Shown: positions 8,609 through 16,800 of the stretch, one piece after another
How the letters are laid out: each line of letters begins with the position of its first letter
Numbering within the stretch: the first letter of the stretch is position 1
Source of the DNA: Geobacter sp. UBA6802
GTDB lineage: Bacteria; Desulfobacterota; Desulfuromonadia; Geobacterales; Pseudopelobacteraceae
Reading direction: 5' to 3'
DNA length: 34,347 bases
Assembly: GCA_002452325.1 (NCBI GenBank)
Contig: DKFG01000030.1
Location: forward strand, 6,142 to 40,488
Notes under the pieces: model-generated
What the model was told of the DNA's origin: nothing
The model's database searches: none
Seen by the model: the letters and a program-made list of their open reading frames with translations, nothing else
Position numbers and translations under genes: made by a program

Positions 8609-9334
8609 TCAGCACCCGGCAAAGGCTGGCAGAATGGTACTCTCTGCCCGCTCAAGGTCTTCAGGGAAATCGATCTCAATACAAGGAAGATCGGAAATAT
8701 CCAGGGCAGTAAAGACTGCCTGATCCAGCATCCGATCCACAGCGGTCTCAAAGTAGTTCTTCAGCAGCCGATCCCGTTCCACCACGTCGGTAAGCGTGGC
8801 GCCGAACAGCGAACCGATGGAACCGGCAAAGCGGGCCACGCCGATGAACTCACCATAGGCTTCTGTCGGCGGAATCTCCTTGCCGATGGCGGTGATGCGG
8901 GTGCCGGAAAGCAGCACCTTCACCTCCTCATCGCCGCAGCGTTTGCGCTCAACGGCCAGTGGATTGCAGGATGGGGCCGCCACCAAACGCCGGATCAATT
9001 CCGGGTGAAACAACACATCGCCGTTCAAGTAGAGAAAACTGCCGGTCATCTCCCTGCGGGCCAGCCAGAGCGAGTAGGCGGTATTAGTATGGGCGTAGTC
9101 AGGGTTGTTGATCCAGGTGACGGAAAATTCCGGGTATCGTTTCAGGTAGTCGCGGATCATGGCATCGCGGTAACCAATAACCATCACCAGATCGCGCACA
9201 CCACTTTGCCGCAGGGCATCAAGCTGAAAATCGAGAATCGGACGACCGCCCACCTCTACCAAACATTTTGGCCGATCATCGGTCAGCGATCCAAGGCGCC
9301 CTCCTTTGCCGGCATTGAGAATGATTGCTTTCAT
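8609..9334 (-). CDS. LicC-like sugar-phosphate/alcohol-phosphate nucleotidyltransferase
   Basis: A 241-residue protein. The N-terminus MKAIILNAGKGGRLGSLT followed by DRPKCLVEVGGRPILDFQ is the NTP-transferase signature loop and Lys. LNGDVLF about residue 100 is the metal-binding Asp, and EIDFPEDLERAE closes the fold. The family activates phosphorylated small molecules as CDP, UDP or GDP derivatives, and LicC-type members make CDP-choline. The gene is 25 bases after gpsA and 4 bases before the glycerophosphotransferase-like gene. A CDP-activated phospho-alcohol is therefore the likely product (inference). It is not the TagD/GCT fold normally used for CDP-glycerol. A ribosome-binding site AAGGAG precedes the ATG. 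Confidence 0.87.
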   Translation of the reverse strand: MKAIILNAGKGGRLGSLTDDRPKCLVEVGGRPILDFQLDALRQSGVRDLVMVIGYRDAMIRDYLKRYPEFSVTWINNPDYAHTNTAYSLWLARREMTGSFLYLNGDVLFHPELIRRLVAAPSCNPLAVERKRCGDEEVKVLLSGTRITAIGKEIPPTEAYGEFIGVARFAGSIGSLFGATLTDVVERDRLLKNYFETAVDRMLDQAVFTALDISDLPCIEIDFPEDLERAESTILPAFAGC

Positions 9335-9359
9335 ACAGCTCCTTGCATGGCGGTTACGC

Positions 9360-10334
9360 CTATCCCCGGTAGTGTATCAAACAGGCGGTAAACTCCTCCC
9401 GCAGCGACCGGTTCTCCTCAAAAATCGCACGGGCAATGGTTGAAAAAAGAGGAATCCTGATATTCAGATCCCCCATCTCTACAATGGTACGGGCCATCTG
9501 GACCCCCTCTACCACCATCCCCACCTGGGCCAGGGCCTCATCCGTCGGCATCCCCTGCCCCAGCAAGCGGCCAAAACGGCGGTTGCGGCTGTTGGGACTG
9601 ATACAGGTAGTGATCAGGTCACCCAATCCGGCGATGCCGTAAATGGTCTTGTGACGGATCTCCAGAAATTCAGCCACCTCCACAAACTCCCGCAGACCGT
9701 AGGTCATCAGCAGGGCAGTCATATTATCCCCCAGCTTCAGACCGTCGGCAATGCCGACCCCTACGGCGATAACCCCCTTCAATGCAGCGCAGAGTTCCAC
9801 CCCGTCAACATCACGGGAGAGCTCAAACACCAGGGTATCGTTGCGCAGCACCCGGGCCACCCTGGTCAACGCCGTCAAATCATGTGAGGCCAGCACCGCC
9901 TTGCTGGGCAGCCCACTTGCCAGTTCACGGGCGATGTTGGGGCCGGAGAGCACGATCAACGGCGATTCCGGAATAGTCTCCCGCACCAGTTGTCCCATGG
10001 TCTTGAATGAAGCGTGCTGGAATCCTTTGGTGGCACATACCAGCGGGTTACCGCACAAACGAGACCGCAATTCCTGTGTCAGATCCGGCAAAGAGCGGGA
10101 TGGTACTGCCAGCACCACCACGTCGTCAGCCTCAATGAAACACGCTGCAAGAGGAATCGCCGTCAAGTTCGATGGTAACGGCACCCCGGACAGATACCGC
10201 CGGTTTTCCCGGAACGTAGTAATCTCATCGGCATGTTCGGCAGAATGTGTACAGAGAACCACGTCGTTAGTCTCTGCAAACAGTTTGCTCAGGGTGGTTC
10301 CCCAGTTACCTGCGCCGATAACGTGAATAGTCAC
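9360..10334 (-). CDS. gpsA: NAD(P)-dependent glycerol-3-phosphate dehydrogenase GpsA
   Basis: 324 residues, the usual GpsA length. The Rossmann motif GAGNWGTTL lies at 7-15, then NRRYLSGVPLPSNL, VVLAVPSRSL, the SGPNIARELASGLPSKAVLA block, the catalytic-Lys region CAALKGVIAVGVGIADGLKL, and GIAGLGDLITTC. It reduces dihydroxyacetone phosphate to sn-glycerol-3-phosphate in the cytoplasm. The housekeeping copy normally serves phospholipid synthesis; here it overlaps glf by 4 bases (ATGA) inside a glycan operon and lies next to a nucleotidyltransferase and a TagB/F-like transferase. A dedicated supply of glycerol phosphate for a surface glycan is therefore suggested. Whether a second gpsA exists elsewhere is not visible. 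Confidence 0.93.
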   Translation of the reverse strand: MTIHVIGAGNWGTTLSKLFAETNDVVLCTHSAEHADEITTFRENRRYLSGVPLPSNLTAIPLAACFIEADDVVVLAVPSRSLPDLTQELRSRLCGNPLVCATKGFQHASFKTMGQLVRETIPESPLIVLSGPNIARELASGLPSKAVLASHDLTALTRVARVLRNDTLVFELSRDVDGVELCAALKGVIAVGVGIADGLKLGDNMTALLMTYGLREFVEVAEFLEIRHKTIYGIAGLGDLITTCISPNSRNRRFGRLLGQGMPTDEALAQVGMVVEGVQMARTIVEMGDLNIRIPLFSTIARAIFEENRSLREEFTACLIHYRG

Positions 10335-11476
10335 GCTCCCTCCTGTATCTTCGCAGCATACATCTCCAGCGCCTGCTCAATCACCTTGTCCATGTCCAGA
10401 TAGCGGTAGGTTCCCAGCCGTGCGCCGAATAGCACGTTGGGCAGCAATTCACCGTCCCGACGGTACAGCTCGTACGTATCCCGATCCTGTGCCGTATTGA
10501 TCGGATAATAGGGGTCATCCTCCCGGCCGCAGGAGAGCGAATATTCGCGGTAGATGACGGAGCGGCCCGCCGGGTATCCGGTCCGCTCCGGGTGATAGTG
10601 GCGGAATTCATGAATACGAGTATAGAGAGTTTCCGGGTCGGCATAGTTCATCACCGTCGTTCCCTGATAATCCCCTGTCTCGACAGTTTCCCGCTCAAAG
10701 CGCAGCGTACGCCAGCCCAGCACGCCGTAGCGATAATCAAAGAAACGATCAATGGGGCCGGTGTAGATCACCCTGCAGGTTTCCGGCACCTGATCACGGA
10801 TGGCAAAATAATCCGTGTTCAAACGCACCTCGATCAGGGGGTGATCCAGCATCCGCTCAAACAGCGCCCCGTAACCGTCCCAGGGAATCCCCTGCCAGCG
10901 GTCGTCGAAATAATCATAGTGATGGCCGCAGCGCACCGGCAGACGGGTAATGATCGACTCCGGCAGCTCACGCGGGTCGGTCTGCCACTGCTTGATCGTG
11001 TACCCCCTGATGAATGCCTCGTACAACGGCCTGCCGATCAGAGAGATCGCCTTCTGCTCCAGATTAACCGGCGTGGTGATCCCCTCCCGTGCAGCTTCTT
11101 CCCTGATGAAACGGGCCGCTTCTTCAGGTGAAAGGTCAAGGCTGTAGAGCGAGTTGATGGTGGAGAGGTTGATCGGCATGATAAAGGTACGCCCCTGGTA
11201 ACGGGTCAGCACCTTGTGACGATAGCTGTTAAAGTCGGTAAAACGGGTGATATACTCCCATACCGTACGGTTTGAGGTATGAAAAATATGGGAGCCGTAG
11301 CAGTGGCACTCAATACCGGTTACCGGGTCCGGCGCGGAATAGCTGTTGCCGCCGATGTGACTGCGTTTATCAACGACCAGCACTTTCTGAGCCAGGTCAT
11401 TGGCGATCCGCTCGGCCATTACGGCGCCGAAGAAACCAGCACCGACAACCAGATACTGCAAACCGTTCAGGTCCAT
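10331..11476 (-). CDS. glf: UDP-galactopyranose mutase
   Basis: 381 residues, typical for Glf. The FAD-binding Rossmann motif VVGAGFFGAVMAERI is near the start, followed by VVDKRSHIGGNSYS, CHCYGSHIFHTSNRTVWEYI, YTIKQWQTDPRELP and the C-terminal GARLGTYRYLDMDKVI. This flavoenzyme converts UDP-galactopyranose to UDP-galactofuranose in the cytoplasm, and its presence strongly implies galactofuranose in the product glycan. It overlaps gpsA by 4 bases and follows a GT2 gene by 2 bases, and that GT2 is a candidate galactofuranosyltransferase. Confidence 0.95.
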   Translation of the reverse strand: MDLNGLQYLVVGAGFFGAVMAERIANDLAQKVLVVDKRSHIGGNSYSAPDPVTGIECHCYGSHIFHTSNRTVWEYITRFTDFNSYRHKVLTRYQGRTFIMPINLSTINSLYSLDLSPEEAARFIREEAAREGITTPVNLEQKAISLIGRPLYEAFIRGYTIKQWQTDPRELPESIITRLPVRCGHHYDYFDDRWQGIPWDGYGALFERMLDHPLIEVRLNTDYFAIRDQVPETCRVIYTGPIDRFFDYRYGVLGWRTLRFERETVETGDYQGTTVMNYADPETLYTRIHEFRHYHPERTGYPAGRSVIYREYSLSCGREDDPYYPINTAQDRDTYELYRRDGELLPNVLFGARLGTYRYLDMDKVIEQALEMYAAKIQEGA

Positions 11477-11478
11477 GT

Positions 11479-12306
11479 CTATCCCCGCACCCAGGGATGC
11501 TTTTCGACAAAATCCAGCAGCGCCCCCTGACGGAAGATCTTTTCTGCCGTGGCTGCATCATACTTCTTTTCCAGCTTAAATCGGTTGGCCAGGTGATTGG
11601 CGTTGGCTGCCCCCCCTGAGTTACGCAAATGCCGTACCTCCACCAGACCGTTAAACAGCACCTGCCACCCTTTCAGCCGCATCCGCAGGTGGTGGTCAAC
11701 ATCGTCAAACTGGGTAGGTGCAAACTGGATGTCGAACAGCCCCACCTCGTCCATGGCGCTTCTGCGGTACAAATTGGCGCAGCCCATCACGTAATCACGC
11801 TCGCTTATATTGTCGAACTGCCCCTGGTCCGGGCAGTTGGTGTACAGCATGACATGATTGATCCACTCTTCCCCCTGGGTCAGGATACCGCCGGAGTGCT
11901 GCACCGTCTTCGGCCCGACAGCATTGATGATCTTGGCTCCCACCACACCGGCACGCGGGTGCTGCTCCAGTGTTTTCAGCAGCCGGGTAAGCCAATCCGG
12001 CTGCACCTCGATGTCGTCGTCAAAGTAGGCAACATAGTCGGCCTGGCCGGTTTCAGGATCGGCATAGAGCCAGTTACGGGCCGCCGGAGCGCCGATATTC
12101 ACCGGCAGGGAGATGACTTTAAACTCTTTGAATAGCTGTTGCGGCAACATAGCCAACAGATCTGCCGTTCCGTCGCTGCTGCCGTTATTCAGGATAAACA
12201 CCTTGTAGTTAGGGTAGTTAGTGGCCGCCAGACTACGCAGGGTCACCTCCAGCTCGGCGGCCTTGTTCCAGGAATAGATGAAGATATGGATGCGGGGAAG
12301 ACTCAT
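11479..12306 (-). CDS. GT2 glycosyltransferase, candidate galactofuranosyltransferase
   Basis: A 275-residue single-domain GT-A enzyme. It opens with PRIHIFIYSWNKAAELEVTL, then FILNNGSSDGTADLL, NIGAPAARNWL, the metal-binding YFDDDIEVQPDW, VMGCANLYRR and a FDDVDHHLR motif near the C-terminus. It resembles the last GT2 domain of the 2340-residue protein (shared N-x-GAPAARNWL, AY-DDD and VMGC blocks), so the two are paralogues. It lies 2 bases upstream of glf, which favours a UDP-galactofuranose donor, though this is not proven. Its ATG overlaps the stop of a broken gene (ATGA) and no clear ribosome-binding site is seen, so translation may depend on that remnant. Confidence 0.9.
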   Translation of the reverse strand: MSLPRIHIFIYSWNKAAELEVTLRSLAATNYPNYKVFILNNGSSDGTADLLAMLPQQLFKEFKVISLPVNIGAPAARNWLYADPETGQADYVAYFDDDIEVQPDWLTRLLKTLEQHPRAGVVGAKIINAVGPKTVQHSGGILTQGEEWINHVMLYTNCPDQGQFDNISERDYVMGCANLYRRSAMDEVGLFDIQFAPTQFDDVDHHLRMRLKGWQVLFNGLVEVRHLRNSGGAANANHLANRFKLEKKYDAATAEKIFRQGALLDFVEKHPWVRG

Positions 12307-12734
12307 ATATTAGTACCCATTGTTTCCGTTGTTGTCGAATTCTCTACGATTTGTCTGCCTTTTCCCGAAAGTTTATACCGCTGCAATCGGCTTTTGGGCT
12401 TTTCAGGGCGCGTCATCTCCAGCAGACCAAGCCTCAACGCCGGCTGCAAGTACGCGGCCCTGAAATGCTCTTCGTGCTTTAACCCCAGCATCTGCTGCAG
12501 CTCAAGGCGGCTTTTCTCCCCAGTACATACGTTCAGCAGACGCAGGACTTCCCCGGTGACTTCCTCGGTGACTTCCTCGGTGACTTCTAGCACTGCCCTT
12601 GTGGGGCTCATATCTTTATACTGCTTTATGAAGGAAACGAGAATACCATTGGCAATCTCTTCAATCTTGAATTCAATATGCGGGTAGCTTGCAAGCTCCT
12701 GACGAATTCTGGAAATACCACTGCCGTACTTACT
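12303..12734 (-). pseudogene. 3' remnant of an AlbA_2/AAA_4-type ATP-binding regulator
   Basis: From 12734 down, one frame reads SKYGSGISRIRQELASYPHI, then an IEEIANGILVSFI segment, tandem EVTE repeats and a winged-helix tail (RLELQQMLGLKHEEHFRAAY). This is the standard C-terminal third of Schlafen/AlbA_2 (AAA_4) putative transcriptional regulators or RecG-like proteins and of some Fic proteins. An in-frame TAG (12735-12737) precedes it and the upstream part is missing. The longest ATG-started piece is 102 codons (12303-12611). It does not belong to glycan synthesis, so it marks an insertion or recombination scar inside the operon. Its stop overlaps the next start by 4 bases. Confidence 0.72.
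12555..12590 (-). repeat. 12-bp tandem repeat, three copies
   Basis: Three consecutive copies (12555-12566, 12567-12578, and 12579-12590 with the last bases changed), unit GGTGACTTCCTC on the plus strand. They encode the EVTE repeats of the remnant regulator. Such short in-frame repeats are common in this protein family and can slip during replication. Confidence 0.85.
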
Positions 12735-12782
12735 CTATCCGTCGGGCAGAATATTCAGCACAACACGCAGCCAGTCTGCAAA

Positions 12783-13850
12783 TCAGCCCCCATTTGATTG
12801 AATATCTGGTCTGTACTTGGTGATAAGCAAGGCGTAGTTTTGCAGTGCTTCACGGCATGCGCCATCAAGGTGCAGCGCCTTGAGTAACCAGCCCTTGGCT
12901 TCCACGTAATCACCATCGAGTAACCGCAGAAGGCCCAGGTCGCTAAACAAACTCGCTTCATCAGGAAATCTTCTCAAAGCATCCGTCGCTATTTCCGTTG
13001 CCTGTTCAAACCGCCCTTGCGAGGCTGCGTTCGCAATCATTCGGCGATGATATTCCACTTCATATTCACGGTGGCGCGGTGCACCCGGCAGCACCTTCCA
13101 ACGCACAGTCGTTGCCTTAAAATGCGTACAATGTTTGCAGGCATCCAATGGCCAACGTTTACGCCACATCCAAAAATCAGAATTATCAGTTTTCAAATCA
13201 TAGAACATATCATTCGATCCCGTAAATTCAGGGCAAATGGAATGATCAAGATGAGCATAGGCACCTGGTCCACAGCGGGCCATTCTGCCGTCTGCAAGCA
13301 GATTGGTACATTCGGCGTTAAAGCAATGTTTATTCACAATCAGTGGCTCAGATGTATAGCTGAGTTCACGCCATGAGTGTTCCATAGCACGTACGTCAAC
13401 ATGCAGGTGCGGGTGACGGCGACGAAGCTCGTTTACCCAGTACTCAAATGCATCATTGCCGCCCACCTCTTTGGCTATATTAGGATACCGAGAAATGAAC
13501 AGCACATCGGTCAACATCAGCAGATCGTGATGATAGCGGATACCGGCATCACTCAGCCAGAATCCGTTGCTGGAAAGCATCATTCTTTTACGGTACCGCA
13601 TCTTCAGGGTCTGGACGAAGTGCGCAAGGTCACTGTGCAAAAACGGCTCTCCCCCCATGACAGACAGTTCCTCAAATGGGATTTTGCGTCTGCAAAGTTC
13701 ATCAAGCCAAGGCAGATACTCTTCAGCAGAGTACTCACGATGTGATGCAACAGGCGAGCTGTTGTTACATCCCATACAATTGTTGTTACAATGATCTACC
13801 GCATGTATTTCAAGCCACTTAAAGCTCCAGACACTCACGAAGCACCTCAC
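12783..13850 (-). CDS. radical SAM protein with C-terminal TPR
   Basis: About 355 residues. The radical SAM cysteines lie in HCNNNCMGCNN (C21, C25, C28 from the GTG at 13850), followed by SVMGGEPFLH (the GGE motif). Further Cys residues (CFNAEC, CGPGAYAH, CKHC) suggest an auxiliary SPASM/twitch-type iron-sulfur site. About 265-345 is a TPR pair (RFEQATEIATDALRRFPDEA). The GTG at 13850 lies 2 bases after the upstream stop; a GTG at 13838 with GAGG 6 bases upstream is an equally good start. Some radical SAM enzymes modify peptides or sugars; here the TPR tail, shared with neighbouring transferases, hints at a protein-bound substrate. The reaction is unknown. Confidence 0.85.
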   Translation of the reverse strand: MRCFVSVWSFKWLEIHAVDHCNNNCMGCNNSSPVASHREYSAEEYLPWLDELCRRKIPFEELSVMGGEPFLHSDLAHFVQTLKMRYRKRMMLSSNGFWLSDAGIRYHHDLLMLTDVLFISRYPNIAKEVGGNDAFEYWVNELRRRHPHLHVDVRAMEHSWRELSYTSEPLIVNKHCFNAECTNLLADGRMARCGPGAYAHLDHSICPEFTGSNDMFYDLKTDNSDFWMWRKRWPLDACKHCTHFKATTVRWKVLPGAPRHREYEVEYHRRMIANAASQGRFEQATEIATDALRRFPDEASLFSDLGLLRLLDGDYVEAKGWLLKALHLDGACREALQNYALLITKYRPDIQSNGG

Positions 13851-13852
13851 AT

Positions 13853-16800
13853 TCAGATAAGACCAAACTGCACATCCCGCACTCCATTAAGCATCTCTGC
13901 TGCGTGCAGCTCATCAATCTTCTGCCGTAAATACTGACGATCAAGTTCTTCCGCCTCCAACTTGATCCGGCGCATCTCCTCCACCGGATGTTTAGTGATC
14001 ATCTTATGCACATTGCCTTCCACATTTCCTTTTGCCGCACGGTTCAGAATAGATTGCTTACCGGTCTTCTGATGGTGGACCACCCTGTTATACCCATTGT
14101 AAATCACCGCATACCCCTTCTGTACGGTACGCAGATCGTGCTCGATGTCATCAACCTGGCTGGGGGAGAAGCGGACATCAAACTCTCCCACATCATAGAG
14201 AGCCACATTTCTGAACAGGTGGCAGCAACCCATCACCGACACACAGGAACGTATATAATTCAACTGGCCGTAATCATTTTCATTACCATGCTTGCAGGTT
14301 ACTCGCAGACTGTTCTCCTCGGCAACATCCAGAAACACCCCACCGTATTGCAAGACAGGCAGACGGAGCGGATCCACAATCCTGCTACCAGCAACTCCGG
14401 CCTTGGGGAATGCCTTTAACGTAGCCAGCAGGCGTCCCAGCCAATCTGGAGGAACATCCACGTCATCATCCAGATAGGCGATATAATCAGCCTGCCTGGC
14501 TTCCGGTTGTGCCATTAGCCAGTTGCGCGCTGCCGGAGCCCCCACGTTGGTGGGCAGGTGTATCACCCGGCAACGGTTACGGGGAAAAAGCGCAACCGCC
14601 TGTTCCATCAAATCACCAGTGCCGTCCGTGCTGTTGTTATCCAGCATAAGAATGGTGGCTGTGCCTAGGTTAGAAGCGGCAAGACCTTTGAGAGTAGCTT
14701 CCAGAACGTCGCGCTTGTTCCAGCAGTAAATGAGCACGCAGATATTCTCGCCGGTAAGATCGTGTTGCACCATACGATCAGCCCCGGTCATGCAGTCGTG
14801 CATCTTCAGATACAGGTGCATTTGCAACGGATCGTAGCGGAGTGATTCCCGCCAGAGATTCATCGCACTGTTCCGCTCACCCAGGCGAAAGTAGCATTCC
14901 GCCAGCAGATTTGCTGTGTGAGAGTTGTCCCGAAGGCTGAGGGATGCTTCCAGCGGTTTACATGCAGCTTCGTAGTTGCCGCAGCGGAACAGCGATGCTC
15001 CCATTGTCCAATGCCACCACCAGGCATACGGAGAACCGGTAAAAAATGTTTCCCGTTGCCGGAGAAGCGGTTCCCACTCCCTTTCGGTAGCTATCAAGCG
15101 TGTTGTCTGTTCCCAAAGCAGTTCCGGATCGCCGGGACACTGATCAGTCAGTTTGGCAAGCAAAAGGTCCGCTTCCTCGTACTCAAAGGCGGTCAGCAGC
15201 TCCTGAACTCGGTTCTTATCCTGACGGATCGAGCGAAATTGCTCCATCCAGCCAGACATTTCCTCCATGCCGGGATCAGGCCCCCTGACCGCTTGTGAAA
15301 GGTGCCGGATATAATCACAAACTTCCTCAAGATACGGCTTTTCCTCAAGCATACGCAGCAAGGTGTAGTAACCCATGCCCAACAGTTCAGGCGGGGCCTG
15401 ACCGTGTGAAGTATCGAAAATGCCGTTGGCAATCTCCAGATAACGAACGGCAACCAGGTTACCGTCTTGGATGCGACGCTGAAACTGCCGCTGAAAAAAC
15501 CTGAACGGCTCTACCAAGCGTCCTTCTGTAGCAGGAGTTGTCCTAAAGGGAATACGGTCAAGCAGGCAGGTTGACGCCGACCATGCCGGTACGGTGGGGG
15601 GGCGATGAATGGGCGCCGGTTGCCATGATTTTCGATAGTCAGGTACCACCGGTACAATAAGGTATGATGCCCCTTTTTGTGCTTCAGCACCGTGCCGGCC
15701 TGCCTTTCTGTCAAGCTCCATAAGTGCGGATAAATGTTCCGATGTGACGATCCCTACGGTATCGTAATACCATTTGATAAAGTTCAGCACCGGAAACAAC
15801 TGCAGGGCAGTCTCCTCCAGACTCCGGATAGATGCCTGTATCAGCTGTTGATGCAAATTCTGCGTATGGGCGCACAGTGCCGTCAGGGTGGCATCAAGTT
15901 GTTCGTCCGCAAGTTTCCATAGGTACATGAAGCCAAGGTCGTGTTCCCGCTCCAGGATCGGTGGCATGCTGGTTACGGTGGACTGGTAGGTCAATGCGTC
16001 AATCTTGTGCACCAATTCACCCAGCTCCGACACCACTGGTTCCAGCCGCAGATGATTGCAGCGAAACCGCTCGGCATCTGCAGGTGTCATGCGGGCGTAA
16101 TGATGGGGAAGGTTGTTGTGCCGTGTAAAGTGTAGTGTTCCTCCCTGCCCCCTTGTAATGAACATCCTGCCCAAACCTTCTGGAGTAATGGCATGGGCAT
16201 GCAGTGCCGTGCAGTCCGGACGGTAGTAAATTTTAGTGCCCCGATGCTGCAGGCGATAACCGTACTCGATATCTTCGCCTCCGGCAAGGCGCACAAAAGC
16301 AGCGTCAAACAAATCACCCGTCAGCATAAATGCACGATTCAGACTGATATTACAGGTGTAAAACTTCTCATATCCGTAAGGGGTGTCAGGCTGCATGGTA
16401 CAGTAGTCAAAAATCAGGTCTGAGTAATCCAGACAGCATCCAACCGGTTTGGCAGTGTCGGTAAACTCCGGATGCATGGAAAAGAGGCCTAACACGGCAG
16501 CCTTCGGATTTGCCAGCCGCTGGTGTTCTGCAAGATGAATCTCAAGTGCGTTTGGTGCCAGCAGGGCATCGTCATTGAGAAACAGGATATACTCTCCCGT
16601 TGCTTTGCGAACCCCCAGGTTTCGTGCAGCAGCAGGGCCGGTATTTTCCTGGCACAGGTAGTGCAAATTAAAACCGGTGCGGAGGTTCCGTACCACCTCG
16701 GCGGTGGCGTCAGTAGAGCCGTCATCGCAAACAATCACTTCAAATTGCTCTGCGTCAAGGGTCTGACCTGCCAGATGCTCAAGGCATCGCCGGAGTATTG

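Noticed and set aside
8605..8751. N-terminal extension of the glycerophosphotransferase-like protein up to 8751
   Set aside because: It overlaps the end of the nucleotidyltransferase gene in another frame and lacks family-like sequence; the family similarity begins near the ATG at 8604.
12555..12590. Possible CRISPR-like repeats
   Set aside because: The repeats are 12 bp, contiguous, without spacers, and encode a protein repeat.
15596..15602. Seven-base homopolymer tract inside the giant gene, as in phase-variable glycosylation genes
   Set aside because: Seven bases is too short to argue for phase variation, and the frame is open through it.
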